Shown: positions 56,506 through 64,000 of the stretch, in pieces
Layout: each line of letters opens with the position of its first letter
Numbering within the stretch: position 1 is the first letter of the stretch
Origin: Dyella sp. EPa41
Lineage (GTDB): Bacteria > Pseudomonadota > Gammaproteobacteria > Xanthomonadales > Rhodanobacteraceae
Assembly (NCBI RefSeq): GCF_016586165.1
Contig: NZ_BCPR01000005.1
Coordinates: 1-64,000 of the forward strand
Length of the DNA: 64,000 nucleotides
Reading direction: 5' to 3'
Program-made: the position numbers and the translations under genes
The notes under the pieces: generated by a model
What the model saw: the letters and a program-made list of their open reading frames with translations, nothing else
What the model was told of the DNA's origin: nothing
Database searches by the model: none

Positions 56506-57474
56506 TCACCACCAGGACTCCCACTTCGGCGGTGTGCCCATGTCGATCACAGATCGTGGCTGCGCCACGCGCTGTTCAGGGAACGACCGGAGGTGCTCGG
56601 CAAGTCGCACATGCCATGCCGTGCCGGGGCAGATCCGGCGAACCATGTGCCGGCAGATGGCGAGCAGCAGGAACGGCTTGGCAAGCAGATCGTTGTTGCC
56701 CGCGAATGCATCGCACCAGGCGATCTCTCCGTGCGCAGGCAGCTTGGGTTGCTCCACCACATTGCGGTTCCATAACCGGCTGTGATGCGCCACCAAGTTG
56801 CGCAGGTAGCTGAGTGACCGCAGCCACGACTGGAACACCTTCCAATCGACGACGCCATACTTGGCGGCAATTTTCATCTGGTCGGGCACCTTCATCATGG
56901 CGAACAGCTGCGACATGGTGCCGAAGTCCCACACCTCGATGGCGACCCAGATTGGCAGATCCGGGCCGTGCTTCCGGTGGTAGTGTTTGACGAAATCCTC
57001 TTTAGAGCGCGCGACGAGCTGCTGGTAACGGTCGCGCCACGCCGCATGGGCCGTGCGGCCATCGCGTTGCAGTTTACCGGCAAAGCCGGGGTGCAGTTCA
57101 GCCGGGTCGAGGTGGGCGAACGTGTTGCGTTCACCCAGCAAGTAGGCCATATCCACGCGCAAAGCCACCTCGATGCGTTCCAGCGCATCCAGGGTGATCA
57201 GCCGCAGCTTCTTGTCGAACAAATACAGGTTTACCGCTTCGACAAAACGGGTTCCATCCTGAAATGCGTCGGTGCGCTGGTGGGTGATCCGGCCGGTGTC
57301 TGCCTCCTGCTGCATCGACCAGATGCGGAAGGGGTACCAGTAGGCGCTGAGCCGGTAGTAGCCGATTCGCGACAGGTAGCTGGCCGCTGCCGCATCGTCG
57401 TCGACAGCCATACCGCGTGCCTTCAGCAGTTGCAGTTGATCCGCGAAGCTCTTCCATGGTCGTGCGTAGTTCAT
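56506..57474 (-). CDS. Abi_2 family (AbiD/AbiF-like, HEPN) abortive-infection protein
   Basis: The 322-residue protein has the Abi_2 opening (WKSFADQLQLLKARGMAVDDDAAAASYLSRIGYYRLSAYWYPFR), the middle LRLITLDALERIEVALRVDMAY and the HEPN RNase-type motif RNLVAHHSRLWNR (R-x4-6-H). Family members stop phage growth by damaging the host, probably through RNA cleavage. It lies inside the hsd operon, and its ATG overlaps the stop of the restored hsdS frame by 4 bases, implying translational coupling to hsdS. Confidence 0.88.
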   Translation of the reverse strand: MNYARPWKSFADQLQLLKARGMAVDDDAAAASYLSRIGYYRLSAYWYPFRIWSMQQEADTGRITHQRTDAFQDGTRFVEAVNLYLFDKKLRLITLDALERIEVALRVDMAYLLGERNTFAHLDPAELHPGFAGKLQRDGRTAHAAWRDRYQQLVARSKEDFVKHYHRKHGPDLPIWVAIEVWDFGTMSQLFAMMKVPDQMKIAAKYGVVDWKVFQSWLRSLSYLRNLVAHHSRLWNRNVVEQPKLPAHGEIAWCDAFAGNNDLLAKPFLLLAICRHMVRRICPGTAWHVRLAEHLRSFPEQRVAQPRSVIDMGTPPKWESWW

Positions 57475-57520
57475 TCGTGTGCCTTGGCTTCGCGGCCGCG
57501 CTTCCGAGTGCTGGCCTGAC

Positions 57521-59011
57521 CTATCGCTGCGCGCTCGGTGCGGATGCGCTCCAGTAGCGCGCTGGCGGGCTCGTCGTTAGGGTCCTGTGGTACCAGCTGG
57601 CCGGCGAAGGCGGCTTTGAGGATGTTTTCCGTTGAGCTGCCGCTTGCTCCAAGCCTCGCTCGATCATCGCTTGCTCATGAAATGAAGCTCGCAACTGGTC
57701 ATCTAGGCGAGAAATGATTTCTTGCTGCTCGTCGTGAGGAGGCAGTGGCACTGTAAGCGCGGCAAGCTTTGAACCATTTACGTTTGCCTGACCCACCTGC
57801 TGAGTCACGACCTCCTTGATCCATGCACGCCCGTAAGCTGAGTTGATGAATGCGGAGAGAAATTCCGGAGAGCACGAAGGGGTGAGCTTCACTCCGATCA
57901 GGTAGGAGGCGTAAGAGCAGGGTGTGATCTCAGAGCGATACACCGCCGTCTTGCCAACCAGTTCGGGACTGTTAGTGCGATTGAAAAGCAGGTCGCCGTC
58001 TTCTAATAGGAGGTCCGGGAACTCTTGGTGATCCTTCGGAAGATATTTCAGATTGTTCAGGTCAAGCCTGCCGTATTGAATGTTTCCCATCCGAAGGACA
58101 GGAACGCCGGCATCTTCGCTCGTCTTAGAAGACGAGCCGTATTTTTGGGCGATCGAAATTTGATCTACTGTTGCCCATGCCCAGCTTGGAGGCAGTGCGA
58201 GGTCATTTTCGTGGGAGGGTTCAGTCGGTTCGGGGTATTTGGCCTGCCAGCCCTCGGGTGGGGTCTTGCCTTGCTCGGCGTACTTAGCGAGTTGCTTGGC
58301 TTCCCAGCGGGCGCGGCGTTCGGTGAGGATGCGTTGGAGCAGGTCGGCGCCGGTTTCCTGGGGTTCGCCGGCGCTAGCGGCACGCCAATCGGCGGTAAGG
58401 ACTCCTTCCACTGCGGCCTTTAGCAGCGACTGGCGGTACTGCGCCAACTTGCGCTGAGCTGCCTTCAGTTCGGCCACGCCGGCGTCGAGGTCGGAGAGCA
58501 GTTCTTCGAGCTTCTCGGTGATGCGGTTTTGTTCTTTACTCGGTGCGACCATGAGTGGATAGGCTGCAAGAGCGGGACCCTCGATACTTGCGACCGTCGT
58601 TCCATCTTTTGAGCAACGATCGAGAATCTCACGTTCCTTGGCGATGAGCTGCCATGCAAGGAAGCGAGAATTGACGCCGCTTGCAGGCACAAAAGCGCGC
58701 ATGTCTTGATTGATTGTTACCGGCGTTTTGTTGATTGCCACTGGCAATGTGCGTGCCAGAATTCCCGAGCGCACCACTACTAGCACGCTGCCTTTGGGAA
58801 TCTCCGTCAAACGATCAAGCGCCTTCGTTGTCACGGTATCTTCGGTGGCGTCGATCACGAATACCTTCATATCTTTAGGTGATACCCACGGAATGCTTCC
58901 GTCGGTCCAATACGAAGGGTCACTCTTTGGTGGCGTCCCACCACCCGATGCCGTGGCAATGTTCATCACCGTCGCCACTGACCAACCTCTCGGGACAACA
59001 ACTTCTTTCAA
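57521..59011 (-). CDS. hsdS: Type I restriction specificity subunit, frameshifted near its 3' end
   Basis: The 496-residue subunit has two target-recognition domains (VPRGWSVATVMNIATASGGGTPPKSDPSYW...; LPPSWAWATVDQISIAQKYGSSSKTSEDAGVPVLRMGNIQ...) and a central conserved helix region (KLEELLSDLDAGVAELKAAQRKLAQYRQSLLKAAVEG). It starts with TTG overlapping the hsdR stop (TTGA) after GAGGAG. The expected C-terminal repeat (NILKAAFAGQLVPQDPNDEPASALLERI) is present but in another frame after a 4-base A-tract at 57630-57627. One extra A would restore it and end the gene at 57471, overlapping the abi ATG. The frame as read ends at 57521 with an abnormal tail. Confidence 0.88.
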   Translation of the reverse strand: MKEVVVPRGWSVATVMNIATASGGGTPPKSDPSYWTDGSIPWVSPKDMKVFVIDATEDTVTTKALDRLTEIPKGSVLVVVRSGILARTLPVAINKTPVTINQDMRAFVPASGVNSRFLAWQLIAKEREILDRCSKDGTTVASIEGPALAAYPLMVAPSKEQNRITEKLEELLSDLDAGVAELKAAQRKLAQYRQSLLKAAVEGVLTADWRAASAGEPQETGADLLQRILTERRARWEAKQLAKYAEQGKTPPEGWQAKYPEPTEPSHENDLALPPSWAWATVDQISIAQKYGSSSKTSEDAGVPVLRMGNIQYGRLDLNNLKYLPKDHQEFPDLLLEDGDLLFNRTNSPELVGKTAVYRSEITPCSYASYLIGVKLTPSCSPEFLSAFINSAYGRAWIKEVVTQQVGQANVNGSKLAALTVPLPPHDEQQEIISRLDDQLRASFHEQAMIERGLEQAAAQRKTSSKPPSPASWYHRTLTTSPPARYWSASAPSAQR

Positions 59012-61788
59012 GCCACCAACTCCTCATTCATTTCCGCCAGCAGCCCGTCGAGCTGCTCGCCAAATACTTGCCACGCCTTCTGTAGTCCGCCTTTGGCGGC
59101 GAGCTGGGCGTAGTCGAAATCCTCACGGCTGATGGCACAGCTGGATGCGATGTGGTCTTTGATCAGCCGCAGCCACTCGGTCTGCTCGGGGGTGAACGAG
59201 GTGGCGCGCTGCGCATTGTGCCGGAAGATCCAAGCCTGGAAGCGCTTATCGACGCTGTCGGCGAAGGGCTTGAGCTCTTCGTCCATCCCTAGTGCGAAGC
59301 GCACCAGTGCCACCAGATCGGTAAGCTGGCGGCGGGTGTCGACACCTTTCACCTTGCTGGCCTGCACGCGGGCGTAGGCAGACCATAGGCGCTCGGTGGT
59401 GAGTATCAGCGGCGGGCGACCCAGCGCCTCGTGCAGGTCTTCGATCATGGTGAAGGTGAGCGGGCGGCGCTGGTAGGGCTGGGCGTAGAAGAAACCCAGT
59501 GCTGCGATCTCGTCCTTGTGCTGGGTGAGGTAGTCAGCAAAGGCCTGCACGGCAGCCTGCGCCTTCGCCTCGGCCTGCGCGCCGTAGCCAGAGAAGGTGA
59601 CCTGATCGAGGTTGATGTGGTCGATTAGCTGCTCGTGTTCGCGGCGGGCGGTTTCGAGCGCGATGCGCAGCGCCGGGTCGTCGAACGGCTGGCAGGCGGC
59701 GGTGATGCGGCGCTCGCGGGCGGCATCGAGTTCGCCCGGGGCGAGCGTCTCCTCGCTGCGGGTGATGCCGGCAGCCTGGGCGGCGTCCAGCGCATCGGCG
59801 ACCACGCGGTCCGGGTCCACCGCTTCGATCAGGCCGCGGGCCAGGTCGCGCAGGCTGAGGCCGTTTGCCTTTTGCGTGATGCGCGCCTGAGCCTTGTCAT
59901 CCAGTTGCTTAGCCATGCGCACCAAGCGGTTGCCGAGGCTGAGCACGGTGTCCTCGTCGCGCCCGCCGACGGCGATGCTCTTGAGCAATTGCTCCAGGCT
60001 GGCGCCGGGTTTTTTCTCCAGCGGGCGGCTTTCGGTCTTGAGGGACTTTTCCACGCCCACGGCGTCGATCAGCACGAAGCGGGTCTTGGCGCTGTCGGCG
60101 CTGCCGCTGACCTTTTTCAGCGACTCGTAATCCAGGCTGCGCACGCCGCGGCCTTTCATCTGCTCGTAGTAACCCTTGGAGCGTACGTCGCGCATGAACA
60201 ACAGCACTTCCAGCGGCTTCACGTCGGTGCCGGTGGCGATCATGTCAACGGTGACGGCGATGCGTGGGTGGTAGTCGTTGCGAAAGTTGGAGAGCACCGT
60301 GTCCGGGTCGTCCTCGGCCCGGTAGGTGACCTTTTTGCAGAACGCGTTGCCCTCGCCGTAGACCTCGCGCACGATCTGGATGATGTCGTCGGCGTGGCTG
60401 TCGGTCTTGGCGAAGATCAGCGTTTTGGGCACCTCCTGCCGGCTGGGGAACAGTGCGTTTTCTACCGCGCTCTTCATGGCCTGGATCACGGTGCGGATTT
60501 GGCTGGGGTTGACCACGGAGCGGTCCAGCTCCTTGCCGGTATAGTCGGTATCTTCTTCTGTTTCGGCCCAGCGCTTCTTGCGAGTTTCGCGATGGCGGTG
60601 GTCGACCCATTCCTTCGCTTTGACCTCTGCGCCAGCTTTGGTGATCTGTGTTTCGATCTCATAGACGTCGTAGCCCACGTTGACGCCGTCGATCACCGAC
60701 TGCTCGTAGCTGTATTCAGCCACCACGTTCTCGTTGAAGAAGCCGTAGGTGCGCTTGTCCGGCGTGGCGGTGAGGCCGATGAGGAAGGCGTCGAAGTAGT
60801 CCAGCACCTGCTTCCACAGGTTGTAGATGCTGCGGTGGCACTCGTCGATGACGATGAAGTCGAAGGTCTCGATCGGCACCGCAGGGTTGTAGCGCACTTC
60901 GCGCGCCAGCTTGGCGTCGGGTGGCAGCTCGGCCAGCGAGATGTCCTCAGCGGAGTCGTCAATGGCCTCGCCGGAGAGGATGGAATACATACGCTGGATG
61001 GTGCTGATGCACACCTGGGCATGAGGATCGATGCGACTGGAGGCTAGACGCTGCACGTTGTACAGCTCGGTGAACTTGCGACCGTCGTCCGGTGGCGTGT
61101 AGGCCATGAACTCCTGGTGCGCCTGCTTGCCGAGGTTACGGGTGTCGACCAGGAACAGGATGCGCTTGGCCCCACCGAACTTGAGCAGCCGGTAGACCGA
61201 AGTGATGGCGGTGAAGGTTTTACCGGCGCCAGTGGCCATATGCACCAGCGCGCGTGGCTTGGCCATCGCCAGCGACTTTTCCAGCCCGGTGACGGCGCCG
61301 ATCTGGCAATCGCGCAGGTTTTCGGCGGGCAGTGGCGGTATCTGCGTCGCCAGACGCTGGCGCAGCGTGGTGGGCTGTGCGGCCCATTCGGCCAGCGTGC
61401 GCGGCTGGAAGAAGTGGAACACCTCGCGCGCACGCGGGCGCGGATCGCCAGCATCGGTGAAGTGGATGATCTGGCCGGTGCTTTCGTACAGGAAGCGCAA
61501 TGGCGCGTTGTTCTTGCGCCACTTGAGCTGGGAGCCGGCGTAGCGCTCGGTCTGCTCCTCGTGCACGGTGAGGTTTTCGCCGGACTCGTCGCGTTTGGCC
61601 TCAATGACACCGACCGGCTGGCGGTCCACGAACAGCAGGTAATCGGCCGGGCCAGTATCGGTGGGGTATTCGCGTACCGCGATACCGCTGGCGGCGCCAA
61701 GGTTGATCGACTGCATTTCCTGGATGTCCCAGCCTGCGTCCTGCAATTTTCGGTCGATCTTTTCCCGCGCGCGTCCTTCCGGCGTCAT
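59008..61788 (-). CDS. hsdR: Type I restriction endonuclease/translocase subunit
   Basis: The 926-residue protein has an N-terminal nuclease domain (GPADYLLFVDRQPVGVIEAKRDESGE, PD-(D/E)XK), superfamily 2 helicase motifs (MATGAGKTFTAITSVYRLLKF, FIVIDECHRSIYNLW, GLTATPDKRTYGFF, then TVDMIATGTDVKPLEVLLFMR) and the C-terminal HsdR region. It cleaves unmethylated foreign DNA after translocation. A good GGGAGGG precedes ATG 61788. It is the first gene of the operon hsdR-hsdS-abi-hsdM-nuclease. Confidence 0.95.
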   Translation of the reverse strand: MTPEGRAREKIDRKLQDAGWDIQEMQSINLGAASGIAVREYPTDTGPADYLLFVDRQPVGVIEAKRDESGENLTVHEEQTERYAGSQLKWRKNNAPLRFLYESTGQIIHFTDAGDPRPRAREVFHFFQPRTLAEWAAQPTTLRQRLATQIPPLPAENLRDCQIGAVTGLEKSLAMAKPRALVHMATGAGKTFTAITSVYRLLKFGGAKRILFLVDTRNLGKQAHQEFMAYTPPDDGRKFTELYNVQRLASSRIDPHAQVCISTIQRMYSILSGEAIDDSAEDISLAELPPDAKLAREVRYNPAVPIETFDFIVIDECHRSIYNLWKQVLDYFDAFLIGLTATPDKRTYGFFNENVVAEYSYEQSVIDGVNVGYDVYEIETQITKAGAEVKAKEWVDHRHRETRKKRWAETEEDTDYTGKELDRSVVNPSQIRTVIQAMKSAVENALFPSRQEVPKTLIFAKTDSHADDIIQIVREVYGEGNAFCKKVTYRAEDDPDTVLSNFRNDYHPRIAVTVDMIATGTDVKPLEVLLFMRDVRSKGYYEQMKGRGVRSLDYESLKKVSGSADSAKTRFVLIDAVGVEKSLKTESRPLEKKPGASLEQLLKSIAVGGRDEDTVLSLGNRLVRMAKQLDDKAQARITQKANGLSLRDLARGLIEAVDPDRVVADALDAAQAAGITRSEETLAPGELDAARERRITAACQPFDDPALRIALETARREHEQLIDHINLDQVTFSGYGAQAEAKAQAAVQAFADYLTQHKDEIAALGFFYAQPYQRRPLTFTMIEDLHEALGRPPLILTTERLWSAYARVQASKVKGVDTRRQLTDLVALVRFALGMDEELKPFADSVDKRFQAWIFRHNAQRATSFTPEQTEWLRLIKDHIASSCAISREDFDYAQLAAKGGLQKAWQVFGEQLDGLLAEMNEELVA

Positions 61789-61984
61789 TGGCGGCCCTCC
61801 CCCATCACCGTGCTTGGTTTCGACTCCCGTCGAGTTTAGCGCGGAGCAAGACCATAGGACGTCGCGCTGGCTTCGGGTATTGCGCCGATTTCAAACCGGA
61901 CTTGAACTTCCCACCATTGGGGGCAGAGTGGATCTTCCGCTGATTTCTCGATTTGCGCCTGCTTAAAATGCGTGCTCTGGCCTA

Positions 61985-62029
61985 TATTCGGCTCATGCGG
62001 TGAGCCGAATAGCCCGCCTATTCGGCTCA
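61985..62029. promoter_or_regulatory. Triple inverted 11-mer upstream of hsdR
   Basis: TATTCGGCTCA occurs at 61985-61995 and 62019-62029, with its exact reverse complement TGAGCCGAATA between them at 62001-62011. It is 197 bp upstream of the hsdR start within a 377-bp gene-free stretch (61789-62165). Alternating perfect dyads suggest a repressor or control-protein operator. Confidence 0.55.
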
Positions 62030-62165
62030 CCCTCCCCGTTGCTCAGCCGACCTACCCCACAGATAGTCATTCAATGCCCAGCTCACCTCGTCCAGGTAAC
62101 CGTCTGGCGGCTCACCAAAGCGCGGCCCACCGAAACCACGCTATTGTCCATGCCCCGATGAACCC

Positions 62166-63236
62166 CTAGCGGATAGCCCGCTTGGCCATACTCTCCACCA
62201 GCGCATCGGAATCGATCACGCTGGTATTGCCCAGCATGATGATGGTGATGTCCTGGTCCATCACGTGGAGGAACTGCGCCTGCGTGCCCATGATGAGGCC
62301 GGGGCGTTTGATCACAGGGTGTTTGGTGCCCTTGGCGGTGAGCTGGTAGGACCACAGGCCGTCGCCGTACTCGTCCAGCCCGGGTTTGATCATCTGTTGC
62401 AGGGTGTCGGGTGCGATCAGCCGGCCGTTGAACAGGGCGTGGGCGAACTTCAGCAGGTCACCCGTGGTGGCGTACATGGCGCCGGCGGCGTACCAGTTTT
62501 CCGGGTATACCGGCAGGTCGCGGGAGAGGATCTTTCTGTCGCCGGGATACCAATAGGTGTCGGCGAGGCGGTCCACGATATCGCCGTGATGCAGCACGCC
62601 GCTGTCGATCATGTGCAGCGGATCGAGGATGCGCTCCTTGAGCACCTGCTCGTAGGGCTGGCCGTACAGGCGCTCGATGATCTTGCCGAGCACCACGTAG
62701 TCGGCGTTGTTGTAGTTGAACTTTTGGCCGGGGGTGCTGATGAGCTTGCCGCGGCTGAACTGCGCCAGCAGTTGGTCGCTGGTGTGCGGCAGCTGGTAGA
62801 TGGGCATGCCCTGCTTCAGCGCGGTGGCCTGGTCGGTGACGCCGTCGTAACTCGGCAGGCCGGAGGTGTGGTTGAGCAGCTGCTGGATGGTCACCTTGGT
62901 GCCCGCCTCGCCCGGATAGTCCGGCAGGTAGGTCTTGATGGGCTTGGCCAGGTCGAGCCTGCCCTGTTCCACCAATTGCAGGATCAGCACCGAGGTGAAC
63001 AGCTTGGTGACCGAGGCGATCTTGAACTTTGTCTGCGGCGTGTTGGCAACGCGCAAGGGGATGTTGGCCAGCCCGTAGCTTCTGGCCAGGGTGGTGCCGT
63101 CGTGCCACTGCACCAGGATGGAGCCGCTGTAGTGGTGGGCATTGGCGTACTCGTCGACAAAGCCGGCCACGTCGTCGACCTGGGCGAACAGATGGGCGGA
63201 CCACAACAGGCAAACCATCGCGACGATGCATCGCAT
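62166..63236 (-). CDS. Exported beta-lactamase-family serine hydrolase
   Basis: The 356-residue protein has a signal peptide (MRCIVAMVCLLWSAHLFA) and the class C/PF00144 fold. Catalytic Ser-x-x-Lys is SVTK (75-78) in FKIASVTKLF, the Tyr motif is YNNADY, and LLNHTSGLPSY is typical. The third motif (HxG) is altered to KRPGLIMG. Such proteins are esterases, peptidases or carboxypeptidase-like enzymes and are rarely true antibiotic beta-lactamases. GGGGAG precedes the start. No partner gene is adjacent. Confidence 0.9.
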   Translation of the reverse strand: MRCIVAMVCLLWSAHLFAQVDDVAGFVDEYANAHHYSGSILVQWHDGTTLARSYGLANIPLRVANTPQTKFKIASVTKLFTSVLILQLVEQGRLDLAKPIKTYLPDYPGEAGTKVTIQQLLNHTSGLPSYDGVTDQATALKQGMPIYQLPHTSDQLLAQFSRGKLISTPGQKFNYNNADYVVLGKIIERLYGQPYEQVLKERILDPLHMIDSGVLHHGDIVDRLADTYWYPGDRKILSRDLPVYPENWYAAGAMYATTGDLLKFAHALFNGRLIAPDTLQQMIKPGLDEYGDGLWSYQLTAKGTKHPVIKRPGLIMGTQAQFLHVMDQDITIIMLGNTSVIDSDALVESMAKRAIR

Positions 63237-63588
63237 AACCCACTCCCCGGGCTGGACACGGCGGGCGAATCGGCGGTGGCATGCCCGGCGTCGGGCCGCG
63301 CGATTCGGTCGATCCGTCGAGCTTAGCCAGCCGGGGCACGGGCTCCAGGGCTCGTGCGATGAAAGCGGCCATGGGGCGACGAAGGGGGCGGTGGCGGGGA
63401 TGAAATGGCCGGGGCCTGCTCGCTCATTACGGCTATCAATGAGGGGCTATGGCTTTCGGGTTTCGGCGCTCGGGGGGCTTCTGGTGGCCGTCGGAGACGA
63501 CGTTGGCGACGTCGTGGGGATTGGCGCCAGCAACGACTTGCTTTGCTCAACGCTTCAACCGCGTAGCCGTCGATGTCCGGCATGGCAC

Positions 63589-63993
63589 TTAGAGCCTGGT
63601 CAAAATCTTGGTGTGGCCGGAGAGCACCCCTCCCCAACCCTCCCCTGCATGCAGGGGAGGGGGCAGGAGCGCGCGTGTTTTGATTCCTCTCCCTGCGTGC
63701 AGGGTGAGGGCCAGAGCGCGCGTGTTTTGACTCCTCTCCCTGTGTGCAGGGGAGAGGGCCAGAGCCCCCTCCCCAACCCTCCCCCTGCATGCAGGGGAGG
63801 GGGCAGGAGCGCGCGTGTTTTGACTCCTCCCCCTGCATGCAAGGGTGAGGGCCGGAGCACGCATGTTTTCACTCCTCCCCCTGCCTGCAAGGGTGAGGGC
63901 CAGAGCACGCATGTCTTGACTCCTCCCCCTGCGTGCAGGGGGAGGTTGGGAGGGGGTGGCTGGGGTGACACCGGGATGTTGAACAGGCTCTTA
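63589..63993. repeat. Array of seven ~47-bp palindromic tandem repeats within terminal inverted repeats
   Basis: Seven cores of the form CCCTGCNTGCAGGG recur at about 63645, 63691, 63738, 63784, 63831, 63880 and 63926, separated by GAGGGCCAGAGCGCGCGTGT-like spacers. The block is bounded by imperfect 26-bp inverted ends: TTAGAGCCTGGTCAAAATCT at 63589 and, on the other strand, TAAGAGCCTGTTCAACATCC at 63993. 21 of 26 positions agree. Open frames here are repeat artefacts. The rest of 63237-63588 holds no gene. Confidence 0.75.
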
Positions 63994-64000
63994 GCCCCAG

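Noticed and set aside
62166-63236. Antibiotic resistance beta-lactamase
   Set aside because: It belongs to the broad serine hydrolase family, and the third catalytic motif is altered; nothing supports resistance.
63600-63971. Repetitive short proteins in the last 400 bases
   Set aside because: They are translations of the tandem palindromic repeat in different frames and have no start signals.
63589-63993. CRISPR array
   Set aside because: Units are tandem, near-identical throughout and palindromic, with no variable spacers of constant length and no cas genes.

Overview
The window is high-GC DNA (dense, long ORFs on both strands, GC-rich third positions) from a gammaproteobacterium. Gene content (two large TonB-dependent receptors, DUF5329, an ECF sigma/TPR-kinase pair, several Xanthomonadales-type small exported proteins) suggests the Rhodanobacteraceae/Xanthomonadales. 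That placement is inference from gene content; no rRNA is present.

Region 1 (1-14.7 kb) is a C1-oxidation locus. After a repeat-rich leader and an M20 amidohydrolase, a six-gene + strand operon encodes a XoxF-type lanthanide-dependent PQQ methanol dehydrogenase, XoxJ, a two-haem XoxG-like cytochrome, glutathione-dependent formaldehyde dehydrogenase (FrmA), Gfa and a TonB-dependent receptor. A second TonB receptor is divergent from xoxF. A near-consensus sigma-54 promoter lies 90 bp upstream of xoxF, and a sigma-54 activator closes the cluster. A second candidate sigma-54 promoter with an activator-type dyad precedes an MxaD-like gene.

Region 2 (15-24.3 kb) carries an SGNH hydrolase, a phospholipase-D lipoprotein, DUF5329, and a probable split borosin pair: a SonM/OphMA-like alpha-N-methyltransferase followed by a short SonA-like precursor. 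A TPR-GGDEF diguanylate cyclase, an O-methyltransferase, a periplasmic peroxiredoxin and a RhtA-like exporter follow.

Region 3 (24.4-35.9 kb) is a complete selenocysteine island: selD, selC (tRNA-Sec), selB, selA, a permease, fdhE and fdnIHG. fdnG has an in-frame UGA at Sec198 followed by a bacterial SECIS-like hairpin. Formate made by the region 1 pathway could be oxidised by this respiratory enzyme (inference).

Region 4 (36-52 kb) holds regulators (LysR, ECF sigma, Ser/Thr kinase, AraC, EAL), a VIT-family transporter, a DUF302 protein, a catalase-like peroxidase and exported proteins of unknown function. A 59-residue peptide with a double-glycine leader lies at 52 kb.

Region 5 (52.5-62 kb) is a defence island: an orphan HigA-like antitoxin, a PD-(D/E)XK nuclease and a type I restriction-modification operon (hsdR-hsdS-abi-hsdM) with an embedded Abi_2/HEPN gene. 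hsdS appears frameshifted at an A-tract.

Region 6 (62.2-64 kb) has a serine hydrolase and then an array of seven ~47-bp palindromic tandem repeats enclosed by imperfect terminal inverted repeats.
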